From: Sphingorhabdus sp. Alg231-15
Lineage (GTDB): Bacteria; Pseudomonadota; Alphaproteobacteria; Sphingomonadales; Sphingomonadaceae
NCBI RefSeq assembly: GCF_900149705.1
Contig: NZ_LT703001.1
Span: 2,294,001-2,358,000 of the forward strand
Length of the DNA stretch: 64,000 bases
Direction of reading: 5' to 3'
Made by a program: the position numbers and the translations under genes. The notes beneath the pieces were generated by a model that made no database searches, was not told where the DNA came from, and saw nothing but the letters and a program-made list of their open reading frames with translations. Shown piece by piece: positions 27,238 through 35,837 of this stretch; position 1 is the first letter of the stretch, and every line of letters starts with the position of its first letter.

Positions 27238-27903
27238 GTGGCAAGTTTATATGCGGACCCCGCCAGGGCTGAAGATGGTTCGGCCGGCGATGATTTGACC
27301 AGTGATCGCGTAGTTGGCGAACGTTCGGGCGATGATAGAACCGACGGGGAATTGGCAGCAGCCTCCATTTTGAAAACCACTGGACATGTGAAATGGTTCG
27401 ACTCCCATCGCGGTTTTGGGTTCATTATCCCCGATCTAGAACAAGATGATAAGGGAGCTCTGAAGCCGGGTCAGGACATATTGGTGCACTGGACGGTTTT
27501 GGAACCGCTTGGCCGCCGGGATCTTCCCGAGATGGCGCTGGTAACTTGCGAATATGTTGATGCTGCCAAAGGGCTGCAAGCGACAAAAATTCTTGATATT
27601 GATGAATCCAATTGCGAGCAGCTGGTCCATCGGCCGGCACCTGAAGCGCAGCGCAAGGCCATTCATGTTGTGGATGACGAGACAGCCTTTGTTGAAGCCG
27701 AAGTAAAATGGTTTAATCGCGCCAAAGGTTACGGTTTTCTGATCGTCGATGGCGTAGATGGCGATATTTTTGTCCATATGGAAACGCTGCGTAATGCCGG
27801 GATTGGCGAAATCATGCCCGGTCAGCACTTGCTGGCGCGTATTGATGCCGGTGACCGTGGCCACATGGCGGTGCAGATCAGCAGTCCGCAAGCTTTCGAG
27901 TAG
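27238..27903 (+). CDS. Protein with two cold-shock domains
   Basis: 221 residues. Two CSDs are visible: one at about 46-118 ('[15 protein letters not shown]', 'DILVHWTVL') and one at about 155-215 ('[17 protein letters not shown]', '[14 protein letters not shown]'). RNP-like aromatic motifs are retained in both. These domains bind single-stranded RNA or DNA. The acidic first 40 residues are disordered-looking. The GTG start is supported by GGAG seven bases upstream. DUF192 follows 13 bp downstream. Confidence 0.9.
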   Translation: MASLYADPARAEDGSAGDDLTSDRVVGERSGDDRTDGELAAASILKTTGHVKWFDSHRGFGFIIPDLEQDDKGALKPGQDILVHWTVLEPLGRRDLPEMALVTCEYVDAAKGLQATKILDIDESNCEQLVHRPAPEAQRKAIHVVDDETAFVEAEVKWFNRAKGYGFLIVDGVDGDIFVHMETLRNAGIGEIMPGQHLLARIDAGDRGHMAVQISSPQAFE

Positions 27904-27916
27904 CGGCTATTTGCCC

Positions 27917-28435
27917 ATGATCGGATATTTCAAACAGGCGATTGTGCCGGTCCTGCTTTTGGTTTTAGCCGGAGCGACAGGATGTTCTGTGCAGGCTGGC
28001 GATAGGGACAACAAATCACCACAGGCCGAGCAGCAGAAAGACGGTACGCTTTCGAAAGCTGGTCTCCGGCTGGTTGCGCTGACCATATCATCTGGCGGGC
28101 AGTCACATGTCTTTACAGTTGAACTCGCCGGTACCGCTCAAGAACAGGCCCGCGGTCTGATGTTTCGCAAGGAATTGGCGCCTGACAAAGGTATGATTTT
28201 TCCTTTCACCGAGACACGTATGGCGAATTTCTGGATGAAAAATACCGTGATTCCCCTTGATATCATCTTCATCCGGAGCGACCGCACAATTGAGTCTATC
28301 GCGGCGAACACCACGCCATATTCTCTTGACCCAGTTGAGTCCGGCGAACCGGTTGCTGCGGTTCTGGAACTGGCTGGCGGACGGGCCGCCGAGTTGGGTA
28401 TCGTCCCGGGCGATAAAGTGGAATGGCCAGATTGA
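27917..28435 (+). CDS. DUF192-family lipoprotein
   Basis: 172 residues with a lipoprotein signal ('LLLVLAGATGCSVQAG', Cys near 23), a charged linker and a DUF192 domain ('RGLMFRKELAPDKGMIF', 'FWMKNTVIPLDIIFI', 'VLELAGGRAAELGI'). The domain is common in small secreted bacterial proteins; its function is not known. It starts 13 bases after the cold-shock gene, and the longer frame that begins inside that gene is rejected. Possibly co-transcribed with the cold-shock gene. Confidence 0.88.
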   Translation: MIGYFKQAIVPVLLLVLAGATGCSVQAGDRDNKSPQAEQQKDGTLSKAGLRLVALTISSGGQSHVFTVELAGTAQEQARGLMFRKELAPDKGMIFPFTETRMANFWMKNTVIPLDIIFIRSDRTIESIAANTTPYSLDPVESGEPVAAVLELAGGRAAELGIVPGDKVEWPD

Positions 28436-28516
28436 ACCGAGGCATGGTGTTGTCGCTATGATCTCAGCGCATTTTTTAATTGCGAACCCCCCACTCGTGC
28501 CGCTAAGCGGTCTCCC

Positions 28517-28918
28517 ATGGGAATATTAGGCAAAATCTTTACATGGTGGAGCGGTGCAACCATCGGCACTGCATTGTTCAGCGCGCGCAAGGGCAAGTCA
28601 GTTGGCGAAGATGTTTTCGGCAATAAATATTATCAGACCAAGAATATTGCCAAGGATGGCGACAAGCGCTGGGTAATCTACTCGGGCGCCAACGATGCTA
28701 GCCTGGTGCCTCCCGAATGGCATGGTTGGCTGCACAAAAGCTATGACGAGATTCCGCAAAGCCATTTGCCGCAGCCGCGCATCTGGGAAAAAGAGCCAAC
28801 CGGTAATCTAACCGGTACCGTAGAAGCCTATCGTCCTGCTGGTGCTTTGGAAGCGGGCGGTGTGCGGGCGGCAGCCACCGGGGACTATGAGCCATGGAAC
28901 CCGGCCGAGGCCGAATGA
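28517..28918 (+). CDS. NDUFA12-type accessory subunit of NADH dehydrogenase
   Basis: 133 residues with the NDUFA12/B17.2 signatures 'GEDVFGNKYYQ', 'RWVIYSGANDASLVPPEWHG' and 'WLHKSYDEIP'. This supernumerary subunit of complex I is typical of alphaproteobacteria and mitochondria and sits on the matrix/cytoplasmic side near the quinone module. The nuo operon itself is not in the window. The stop overlaps the next gene as ATGA. Confidence 0.93.
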   Translation: MGILGKIFTWWSGATIGTALFSARKGKSVGEDVFGNKYYQTKNIAKDGDKRWVIYSGANDASLVPPEWHGWLHKSYDEIPQSHLPQPRIWEKEPTGNLTGTVEAYRPAGALEAGGVRAAATGDYEPWNPAEAE

Positions 28919-29706
28919 TCGCGCTACGCAGATCTCTCCTCTCCTCTAAGATCCGGTTGTTACCGGCTATCGCAGGCGCTTTGTTGTTGTCGGGTTGCGG
29001 ACTGTTTAGCAGTGATGGCACAGATGATGAAAATACCGGACAGCCTGCTGAAAAAGCAGAACTGGCTGCCACGGACGATGACGAACTTGTTCAGCCTGTG
29101 ACTGAGCAGATCGGGACGCCTATGGCAGAACGGGTGGCGACTCTCGGTTTTTTGAACAAACGCAATGGTTTAACCCGCGACCTTGAATTGAAACCGGGTC
29201 AGTCGGTTCGTATTGGCCGTGCTATTGTTCGCCTGCGCGCTTGCGAACGTACTGCCCCTTGGGAGTTGACCCCGGAGCAAGGGGCGTTTGTTCAGCTTCT
29301 GGTCAACGACCGTCCGGCGACCAGAGGGGGCGATGACAATTGGCGTAGGGTTTTTTCCGGCTGGTTATTTCGCGAATCACCCTCGCTCAACGTGGTCGAA
29401 CATCCGATCTATGATGTCTGGGTCAAAAGTTGTGCGATGAGCTTTCCGGGTGAAGAAAGCCCGCCTTCAGATGCGGCCAATCCGACCGCTCCGCGTGCGT
29501 CGTCGTCCAATGATGCTAACAGCATATCCAGCGTAGCAAATGACGGCGCAGAGAGCGAGGCTGATGCAGAAGCAAGTCCCGTTGCACCGGTTCCGGCACC
29601 TGTTGTTCCCGTTCCGGAGGCTGCTCCACTGCCGGTGCCCGAATCGGCTCCGGAACCGTCCGACCTCATTGGAGATTTGATCGCAGAAAATGCGGACGAA
29701 GGATAA
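28915..29706 (+). CDS. DUF2155-family lipoprotein, tail overlaps aat on the other strand
   Basis: 263 residues. A lipoprotein signal ('GALLLSGCGLFSS') is followed by an acidic linker and a DUF2155 domain ending about residue 177 ('LELKPGQSVRIGRAIVRLRA', 'FSGWLFRESPSLNVVEHPIY', 'DVWVKSC'). The last 85 residues are proline-, valine- and alanine-rich low complexity. DUF2155 often follows the NDUFA12 gene, as here (ATGA overlap). About 298 bases of its 3' end are antisense to the aat C-terminus, which is odd because both readings look real. Confidence 0.85.
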   Translation: MIALRRSLLSSKIRLLPAIAGALLLSGCGLFSSDGTDDENTGQPAEKAELAATDDDELVQPVTEQIGTPMAERVATLGFLNKRNGLTRDLELKPGQSVRIGRAIVRLRACERTAPWELTPEQGAFVQLLVNDRPATRGGDDNWRRVFSGWLFRESPSLNVVEHPIYDVWVKSCAMSFPGEESPPSDAANPTAPRASSSNDANSISSVANDGAESEADAEASPVAPVPAPVVPVPEAAPLPVPESAPEPSDLIGDLIAENADEG

Positions 29707-30290
29707 TTCTGTGCAAGCCGGAGTTGCTCAAGATATTCGGCTTGGCTAATTTCGACGGCGCCGAGCGATGCCAAATGATCGGTCATGAATTGACAATCCA
29801 GCAACATGAACCGGCCCACAATCAGCCGCGCCACTAACCATGCCAGCGCAACTTTGGAAGCGTCACGGGCTCTGGAAAACATGCTCTCGCCACAAAAAGC
29901 ACCGCCGATAACCAGACCATAAAGTCCGCCGACAAGCTTTGTTGTGCCATTGTCCGTGACAGACCAGCATTCCACGCTATGGGCCCGGCCCTGTTCGTGG
30001 AGGGCACAAAAGGCATTTTCAATGTCCGCATTGATCCATGTTTCCTGACGATCACTTGCGGATTCGGCGCAAATGGCAATAACTTCGGCAAAGGCGGCAT
30101 CAGCGGTGACGTGAAAGCGGTCTGACCGGATAGTTTTGCGCAAGGATCGCGACATCCGAAAACCGTCAAGCGGCATAACCGCCCTTGTTTTCGGTTCCAC
30201 CCAGAATGTCTCCGGATCGTCCCGCGCGTCAGCCATCGGGAAAATGCCGGAAGCATAGGCTTTCAACAACAGTTCAATGTCTATCGCCAT
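29409..30290 (-). CDS. aat: Leucyl/phenylalanyl-tRNA--protein transferase with extended tail
   Basis: 293 residues. The enzyme core (residues about 1-195) carries 'GIFPMADARDDPETFWVEP', 'WINADIENAFCALHEQGRAH', 'GGLYGLVIGGAFCGESMF' and 'LLDCQFMTDHLASLGAVEIS'. It transfers Leu or Phe from tRNA to N-terminal Arg/Lys of proteins, marking them for ClpS/ClpAP. The remaining 98 residues are a Gly/Ser/Thr/Ala tail followed by 'SSPGKLIAQLLTQTS', which lies antisense to the DUF2155 gene. The gene ends 11 bases after where a shorter family member would. It abuts the oxyR-like gene (TAA/ATG within one base). Confidence 0.9.
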   Translation of the reverse strand: MAIDIELLLKAYASGIFPMADARDDPETFWVEPKTRAVMPLDGFRMSRSLRKTIRSDRFHVTADAAFAEVIAICAESASDRQETWINADIENAFCALHEQGRAHSVECWSVTDNGTTKLVGGLYGLVIGGAFCGESMFSRARDASKVALAWLVARLIVGRFMLLDCQFMTDHLASLGAVEISQAEYLEQLRLAQNYPSSAFSAIKSPMRSDGSGADSGTGSGAASGTGTTGAGTGATGLASASASLSAPSFATLDMLLASLDDDARGAVGLAASEGGLSSPGKLIAQLLTQTS

Positions 30291-31213
30291 TAACCCGCCT
30301 GGTTCACCACATTGCTAAGCAGAATCTTGGCTTCATCAGCAACTTTTTGGGCAACGGACATATATTCGTCGGCAAAACCCGCGCCGCTGCGCCAGGCGAT
30401 ACCGATACTGCGCGATGCTGCCCATCCATCCACTGCAAGCAAGGCGATATCACCGCCATGAGCCAGTTCGGAACGCACATAAAGTGCCGGCAAAATACCC
30501 AGACCAAGGCCGGATGCCACCATCTGACGAACGCTGTCCAGACTGGTGCCTTCATAATCCTGCAGTAGGTGCATGCCATGTAAGCGGCATTGTTCAGCGA
30601 CGTCGCGATGCAGATGATGACGGCGATCGAGACTGAGAACCGGCGCGCCATAAAGATCATCTTTCGAAATCTTGTTCTGGGTAGCCAGCGGATGATCCGG
30701 AGGCGCAACCAACATTAAAGGCTCTCGGAATAAGGGTTCGATGGTCAGGTTTTCGCCTTCAATCGGCAACGGTCCCAGCAACATGTCGATAGACCCTTTG
30801 ACCAGTTCCATGGCCTGCAGGTCGGGAATACCCTCACGCATATAAAAGCGCAGATCCGGCTGCGCACGGTGCAATGCGGCGATCACTGGAGGCATCAGAT
30901 AGGGGCCGAGAGTGGGGGATACACCAAAGCGTAACGTACCGGCCAAACTCTCGCTGGCTCGCTCGGCAAGGTCCCGAATGTCCTTGACCTGCACCAGAAC
31001 CCGGCGCGCGCGCTCGGCTATCTCGCGGCCTATGGGAGACAATTCTGCTCCATGCGTGCGCCGCTCGACCAGCGTCACGCCCAGCCGTGCTTCCAGTGCA
31101 CGCAACTGATGGCTCAAGGTCGGCTGAGAAGCGCCAGCGGCCTGCGCTGCGCGGCCAAAATGCCGATGATCGGCAACGGCAACAAGATATTGGAACTGAC
31201 GTAAAGTAGGCAT
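30290..31213 (-). CDS. oxyR: OxyR-like LysR regulator with only one cysteine
   Basis: 307 residues: an N-terminal HTH ('FGRAAQAAGASQPTLSHQL') and a LysR substrate-binding domain whose best match is OxyR ('GVSPTLGPYLMPPVI', 'TSLDSVRQMVASGLGLGILP'). OxyR uses two cysteines (199 and 208 in E. coli). Here the first position is His200 and the only cysteine in the whole protein is Cys209. A canonical intramolecular disulfide is therefore impossible. An ATAG-n7-CTAT OxyR-type box lies just upstream. It may sense oxidants differently or bind a ligand. The neighbours are aat and, divergently, a DUF465 gene rather than katG or ahpC. Confidence 0.8.
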   Translation of the reverse strand: MPTLRQFQYLVAVADHRHFGRAAQAAGASQPTLSHQLRALEARLGVTLVERRTHGAELSPIGREIAERARRVLVQVKDIRDLAERASESLAGTLRFGVSPTLGPYLMPPVIAALHRAQPDLRFYMREGIPDLQAMELVKGSIDMLLGPLPIEGENLTIEPLFREPLMLVAPPDHPLATQNKISKDDLYGAPVLSLDRRHHLHRDVAEQCRLHGMHLLQDYEGTSLDSVRQMVASGLGLGILPALYVRSELAHGGDIALLAVDGWAASRSIGIAWRSGAGFADEYMSVAQKVADEAKILLSNVVNQAG

Positions 31214-31233
31214 AGGGGGGACCTCTTCATATG

Positions 31234-31248
31234 ATAGATGTTATCTAT
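31234..31248. promoter_or_regulatory. OxyR-type binding box
   Basis: ATAGATGTTATCTAT is a perfect inverted repeat with the ATAG-n7-CTAT spacing of OxyR/LysR boxes. It lies 21 bases upstream of the minus-strand oxyR-like gene, the usual autoregulatory position. The second box of a full OxyR site is not evident. Confidence 0.65.
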
Positions 31249-31342
31249 TGATTATTCAATTTTCATTCGATTGGAAATATCAGCAACTTTCCGTAATATC
31301 AAGCTCAACAGAAGCGAAGATGACAGAAAAAGAAAGGAAGAC

Positions 31343-31510
31343 ATGCAGAAATATCTGAACAGTCTGATCCGCAAACATCAAAAGCTCGACAAGCAAATTT
31401 CCGGCACCAATCAAGACACAGATGAACTCCGTGAAAAGAAAAGACTGAGGTTGGAGTTAAAGGATCATATTACCCGCCTTCAGCGTGGCCCCGAGCGCGA
31501 AACAACTTAG
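31343..31510 (+). CDS. YdcH/DUF465-family small protein
   Basis: 55 residues of the DUF465 coiled-coil type: 'LIRKHQKLDKQISG', a short turn and 'KKRLRLELKDHITRLQ'. Such proteins are widespread, single-domain and of unknown function. AAAGGA precedes the ATG closely. The reading frame could start as early as 31238, but the earlier part does not resemble the family. It is divergent from the oxyR-like gene, and nhaA lies 137 bp downstream. Confidence 0.82.
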   Translation: MQKYLNSLIRKHQKLDKQISGTNQDTDELREKKRLRLELKDHITRLQRGPERETT

Positions 31511-31647
31511 GCGAGAACCTTATTACCCCCCCCCGACCTGGGGCAGCAGCTTTCCCTCTTTCCGCTGCTGCCCCATTTTTTTCGGGTTCCATTTTCATGA
31601 ATAGACATGCCCAATCCCTGCATGACGCACGATAAGAAAGCTTAACT

Positions 31648-32826
31648 ATGGCCGGAAAAATGCGCACGGCGCTGGCGGAATTTGTTGCCCGTGAAACAAG
31701 TGCGGGTATTGTGTTGTTCGTTGCTGCCTTGCTTGCCATGATTGCGGTAAACAGCGCATTCAACCCCTATTATGTGGCATTCCTGAACATTCCCGTTGTG
31801 GCGCAGTTTGGAGCGCTGGAAATTGCCAAACCCCTATCCCTTTGGATTAATGATGGGCTCATGGCGATTTTCTTTTTCCTCGTTGGTCTAGAGGTAAAAA
31901 GAGAGATATTGGAAGGCGAACTGTCGAGCTTTGACAAAGCAGGCCTGCCTGCGATTGCGGCTGTTGGCGGTATGGCAATACCTGCTGCAGTCTTTCTTTA
32001 TTTCAACTGGGATATTGATGCCAATATCAATGGCTGGGCGATCCCGGCAGCAACCGATATTGCCTTTGCCCTGGGTGTGCTCGCCCTGCTTGGTAAACAT
32101 GCACCGCTGTCCTTGAAAATCCTGTTGCTCGCGATTGCGATCATCGATGATATCGGTGCGATCATCATCATTGCGCTCTTCTATACCGCCGAAGTGTCGA
32201 GCTTCTCGCTGATGTTGTCAGCGGTGGGAATCGTTTTTCTGGTCCTCATGAACCGGCTCGGTGTGGTCCGCGTCGCACCTTATATACTGGTCGGTACATT
32301 TCTTTGGATCTGTGTGTTGAAATCCGGAGTCCATGCGACGTTGGCTGGAGTTATCGCCGCGCTCTCGATTCCGCTTAACGCCAAGGACGGCACGTCTCCG
32401 CTGAAACATCTGGAGCATATATTGCACCCTTGGACGGCCTTCCTGGTTTTGCCGATTTTTGCCTTTGCCAATGCCGGTGTTTCGTTGGCCAGTCTGCAAT
32501 TGAGCGATCTTTTCGCGCCGCTTGCGCTCGGCATTGCCGCGGGTCTTGTGATCGGAAAACAGATTGGTGTTTTCGGTTTCATGTTCATCGCGGCCAAACT
32601 CGGCATTGTTCGGCGGCCAATGGGGGTTTCGTGGATGCAGCTTTATGGTCTTGCCTGCCTTACTGGTATCGGCTTCACGATGAGCCTGTTCATCGGGAAC
32701 CTTGCCTTTGTTGATCCGGCGCAAATTGAAACCGTAAAACTTGGCGTAATCAGCGGGTCTCTGGTTTCTGGTTTGCTCGGATATCTGCTCTTGCGCTTTG
32801 CCCGTCCTGCCGGAGCAGCGGCATAA
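31648..32826 (+). CDS. nhaA: Na+/H+ antiporter NhaA
   Basis: 392 residues with about twelve hydrophobic segments. The ion-binding aspartates are in 'IAIIDDIGAIIIIAL' (about residue 165), and the unwound helices are marked by 'IPAATDIAFALGVLALLG' and 'LYGLACLTGIGFTMSLFIG'. 'LWINDGLMAIFFFLVGLEVK' is also typical. It exchanges sodium for protons across the inner membrane, useful for marine or alkaline conditions. Immediately upstream is a C-rich/GGGCAGC hairpin region (31526-31577), and YbaN follows 71 bp downstream. Confidence 0.97.
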   Translation: MAGKMRTALAEFVARETSAGIVLFVAALLAMIAVNSAFNPYYVAFLNIPVVAQFGALEIAKPLSLWINDGLMAIFFFLVGLEVKREILEGELSSFDKAGLPAIAAVGGMAIPAAVFLYFNWDIDANINGWAIPAATDIAFALGVLALLGKHAPLSLKILLLAIAIIDDIGAIIIIALFYTAEVSSFSLMLSAVGIVFLVLMNRLGVVRVAPYILVGTFLWICVLKSGVHATLAGVIAALSIPLNAKDGTSPLKHLEHILHPWTAFLVLPIFAFANAGVSLASLQLSDLFAPLALGIAAGLVIGKQIGVFGFMFIAAKLGIVRRPMGVSWMQLYGLACLTGIGFTMSLFIGNLAFVDPAQIETVKLGVISGSLVSGLLGYLLLRFARPAGAAA

Positions 32827-32897
32827 TATATCGTCGGAATTCCCATCTTCCGGGAAATAGATTGCCGAGCGCCTCGCGATATACGATACCCGTTGCC

Positions 32898-33311
32898 ATG
32901 ACACGACATCTCTATCTGGCTGGCGGCTTTACCGCGTTGGCGCTGGGCAGTATTGGTATCATCCTGCCGCTGCTGCCGACCGTGCCTTTTGTAATTCTGG
33001 CTGCCTTTTGCTTTGCGCGAAGCAGTCCGCGGCTGGAGGCCTGGTTGCTCGATCATCATATCTTCGGAGCACATATTCGCAATTGGCGGGACCGGCGGGC
33101 TATTACCAAGCGGGGGAAGCGTGCGGCAATTGCTGCCTTTGCGGTGAGCATTGCGATCGCGTTGATATTCCTGAAACTCCCATGGAACCTGATTCCCGTG
33201 GCAGCCGCGGTAATATGCGGCACCTGGATATGGACGCGCAACGAGCCAGATCCGGCTCCACAAATTGCCCCGGACCCGGTGGTCGAAGAAGAGTCTCCGC
33301 ATAAAGAATAG
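32898..33311 (+). CDS. YbaN/DUF454-family membrane protein
   Basis: 137 residues with three hydrophobic segments and the family sequence 'GIILPLLPTVPFVILAAFCF' followed by 'FARSSPRLEAWLLDH' and 'WRDRRAITKRGKRAA'. Its function is unknown; in other bacteria it sits next to assorted membrane or iron genes. A 30-residue acidic, proline-containing tail is at the C-terminus. The longer frame starting at 32862 is rejected in favour of this ATG. Confidence 0.85.
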   Translation: MTRHLYLAGGFTALALGSIGIILPLLPTVPFVILAAFCFARSSPRLEAWLLDHHIFGAHIRNWRDRRAITKRGKRAAIAAFAVSIAIALIFLKLPWNLIPVAAAVICGTWIWTRNEPDPAPQIAPDPVVEEESPHKE

Positions 33312-33360
33312 TGGGAATGTGGCGGCATTTTGATATTCTCGGCAAAATTTGGAGAGAGAC

Positions 33361-34581
33361 ATGTCGCGGCAAAAATTACTGGAAATGACCCGTTCGCTGG
33401 TAAAGCATGGCGAGGCGGATACGATGGAATTGGTGGATGATGTCGTGGCGGTGCCCGCATCAGACTATACCGACGAAGGTCGTTTCGAACTTGAAAAGGA
33501 ACGCATCTTCAAGCGGCTCCCGCTAATGGTTGCGCCTTCCTGCGAGGTGCCGGAACCTGGTTCCTATAAAGCCATGGAAATTGCTGGCATCCCGGTTCTC
33601 GTCACCCGTCAGAAAGACGGCACAGCCCAAGCCTTTCTTAACAGCTGCACCCATCGCGGCAATCCAGTGGCGCAGGGCAGTGGCAAGGCGTCGCGCTTTA
33701 CCTGCGGATATCATGGCTGGACGTTTAAAAATAATGGTGATTTGCTGGCCGTGGCGTCGCCCAAGGATTTTGGGACGGTCGACAAGGCAGCATTCTGTCT
33801 GAAGAAATTTCCAACGCTGGAGCGAGCAGGTCTGATCTGGGCCACGCTAGACCCGAACAGCGCGCTCGATATTGCGTCTTATCTATGCGGTTATGACGAG
33901 CTGTTGGAGCATTTCGGATTCAAGACCTGGCATCTTTTTGAACAGCGTACGCTTCCTGGCCCCAACTGGAAAACCGCCTATGACGGCTATCTCGATTTCT
34001 ATCATTTGCCGGTTCTCCACAAAGACACATTCGGCGCTGATTTCTTCAACCGGGCCAATTATTTCGCCTGGGGCCCGCATCAACGCCTGTCCTCTCCATC
34101 AAAATTCATTCAGAAGACGGGCAGCGATGAACAAATTGATCTCACTGAGACAGATGAGAAAGATTGGCCGATCGACGCCTTGTTACAGGGCGTTTGGACA
34201 ATATTCCCGCACATCTCGATCGCGAGCTTTTATGGCGGCGGTGGTCGCGGGGCGATGATATCGCAGCTCTTTCCAGGCAAGACGGTCGGTGAAAGTTTCA
34301 CCACGCAGTTTTACGTGATGGAGCATGAACCAACAAACGATGAAGTCCGGCAGGGCGCACACGACCAGTTCGCGTTTTTGGAAACTGTCGTTGCAGAAGA
34401 GGATTACAAGACCGGAAAAAGGCAGCATGAAGCTTTGCAATCCGGGATGCTCGACAAGGTCTGGTTTGGCCGCAATGAAGGCGGCGGGCAGGCTTTTCAT
34501 CAATGGGTGGACAGGCTGATAAAAGCTGACGATGGCGAGCTGGATGCAATATTCGCGCCGCAGCTAGAGGCTGCTGAATAG
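33361..34581 (+). CDS. Rieske ring-hydroxylating oxygenase, large subunit
   Basis: 406 residues. The Rieske cluster site is 'CTHRGN' (about residue 96) and 'CGYHGW' (about 115). The mononuclear iron site is 'DGYLDFYHLPVLHKD' (two His near 215 and 220), with an acidic ligand expected in 'EEDYKTGKRQHE'. Such alpha subunits dihydroxylate or demethylate aromatic or choline-like substrates. No reductase, ferredoxin or beta subunit is adjacent, so electrons must come from elsewhere. The TTG at 33349 is rejected; GGAGAG precedes this ATG. Confidence 0.9.
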   Translation: MSRQKLLEMTRSLVKHGEADTMELVDDVVAVPASDYTDEGRFELEKERIFKRLPLMVAPSCEVPEPGSYKAMEIAGIPVLVTRQKDGTAQAFLNSCTHRGNPVAQGSGKASRFTCGYHGWTFKNNGDLLAVASPKDFGTVDKAAFCLKKFPTLERAGLIWATLDPNSALDIASYLCGYDELLEHFGFKTWHLFEQRTLPGPNWKTAYDGYLDFYHLPVLHKDTFGADFFNRANYFAWGPHQRLSSPSKFIQKTGSDEQIDLTETDEKDWPIDALLQGVWTIFPHISIASFYGGGGRGAMISQLFPGKTVGESFTTQFYVMEHEPTNDEVRQGAHDQFAFLETVVAEEDYKTGKRQHEALQSGMLDKVWFGRNEGGGQAFHQWVDRLIKADDGELDAIFAPQLEAAE

Positions 34582-35148
34582 CTAAGCGTTGCGAAAATCG
34601 CGACTTGGCGGCAGGGCTTCTTCCCAATTGGGGCGTTCGTTACGCAACCTTTCGAGCATTTTTTCCCAATAGGCTTCAGTCTTTCCCTTGAACTGGATAT
34701 TGAAATCCTCAGCAGTTCGAAATTCCAGAATTTCGACGCCTTTCTCACCAATGGTATAGGTGTACGGCGTTTCGGCCGGCAGGAAGAACCCGTCACCCGG
34801 GCCCATATGTTCTGTGCCCATGTGAATATCGCCGGCAATGATATAATAGAGACAATCGCTGTCATGGCTGTGAAGCGGCAGCGGATAACCGGGCTTGAAC
34901 CAGAAATGATGGAGCGAAAAGCCAAAGCCACTGAACAGGCAGGTGCCTTTATAGCCATCGGCCACACCGGCTTCACCCATTTTGGTTAGGCCATCCAGGA
35001 TGACCGGCGCATCATCGACATAGGACATATGCCCTGCATCGCCAAAGTCCTGCGCATCTTCTTTGCGGAAGATACGCAGGACTTTCAGCGGCTCGGGTTT
35101 ATCGCCTGCTTTTTCTGTGCCTGTTTTCGTGGGGGAGGCATCTGCCAT
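34582..35148 (-). CDS. Cupin-domain protein
   Basis: 188 residues. The cupin core is 'PLPLHSHDSDCLYYIIAGDI' then 'GPGDGFFLPAETPYTYTIG'; two metal-binding His are visible in HxH, while the usual Glu is not clear. The N-terminus is charged and C-terminal 40 residues are helical-looking ('AYWEKMLERLRNE'). The stop codon begins one base after the Rieske stop, so the two genes are convergent and tightly packed. A metabolic role with the Rieske enzyme is possible but unproven. Confidence 0.78.
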   Translation of the reverse strand: MADASPTKTGTEKAGDKPEPLKVLRIFRKEDAQDFGDAGHMSYVDDAPVILDGLTKMGEAGVADGYKGTCLFSGFGFSLHHFWFKPGYPLPLHSHDSDCLYYIIAGDIHMGTEHMGPGDGFFLPAETPYTYTIGEKGVEILEFRTAEDFNIQFKGKTEAYWEKMLERLRNERPNWEEALPPSRDFRNA

Positions 35149-35211
35149 ATCATTCTCCGGACCAGTTTGGGGAAGGATATAGCATCACAGGCGTGCCGGG
35201 GGAACCAGGGG

Positions 35212-35583
35212 TTAAGCTGGAACAGAATCGCGCGGTGGGTAGCTTGCGATATAACGGTCGAGCACGGCGGGATTCAGCATGTCGCGAAACGCGCAGCCGA
35301 GACCAGTGTTACTGCGATGAATGACTTCTGCTTCTAACGGAGCCAGGCCAGGAAGGGTCAGCCAACAACGGGTTCCGGGATGGGCTTGCAGCAAAGCATC
35401 ACAGGCAAAGCCAGCCAGCGAAATATTTGCAATTTCCGAAGCAAAGCTGCTCGAACCGGAGAACCGCATTTTCGCCGGTATTGCAACTTTGTGTCGCGGC
35501 GCACAGCGATCTTCCTCAGCCATGAAGGCATAGGGTGCTACAGCAGGCGGTTTGTTCGTTTTCTGGGTCAGTGAATATGTCAT
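35212..35583 (-). CDS. PilZ-domain protein
   Basis: 123 residues. The c-di-GMP-binding pattern RxxxR ('EDRCAPRHKVAIP') and (D/N)xSxxG ('NISLAGFACDA') is present, and 'GLGCAFRDM' ends the barrel. It would act as a small receptor for cyclic di-GMP, with the target unknown. The ATG at 35583 follows AAGGAG at seven bases; the longer frame to 35667 is discarded. The PAS-GGDEF-EAL protein at 22.2 kb is a possible source of the signal. Confidence 0.88.
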   Translation of the reverse strand: MTYSLTQKTNKPPAVAPYAFMAEEDRCAPRHKVAIPAKMRFSGSSSFASEIANISLAGFACDALLQAHPGTRCWLTLPGLAPLEAEVIHRSNTGLGCAFRDMLNPAVLDRYIASYPPRDSVPA

Positions 35584-35766
35584 AGGAAACTCCTTGGTAG
35601 TGACGACCGCGCATCGATACTTGGGTGTGCACCGACAAACCGGTTTTCTCATAGGCGGGTAAACCACCTCTTCTTTCGCTCGGTAAACAGGATTCTAAAA
35701 AAATTAACTATGTTTGGGACTTTTGAGAATGCAAATGGCGGTTTTGCAGTGCCATCACAATGGCGC

Positions 35767-35795
35767 TTGCTCTCGGCCGCACATAGCGCTAATGC
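35767..35795 (+). promoter_or_regulatory. Possible promoter of tRNA-Trp
   Basis: TTGCTC (35767-35772) and TAATGC (35790-35795) are spaced by 17 bases and lie 42 bases upstream of tRNA-Trp. Assigned by eye and weak. Confidence 0.3.
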
Positions 35796-35837
35796 GCGGC
35801 CATTGGTTGATTCAGACTAAAGCTGGTCAGCATGTGT

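Noticed and set aside
32218-32904. 228-codon reverse frame opposite nhaA
   Set aside because: Rich in Arg/Gln/Asp with no fold-like pattern and fully within nhaA and its downstream gap.
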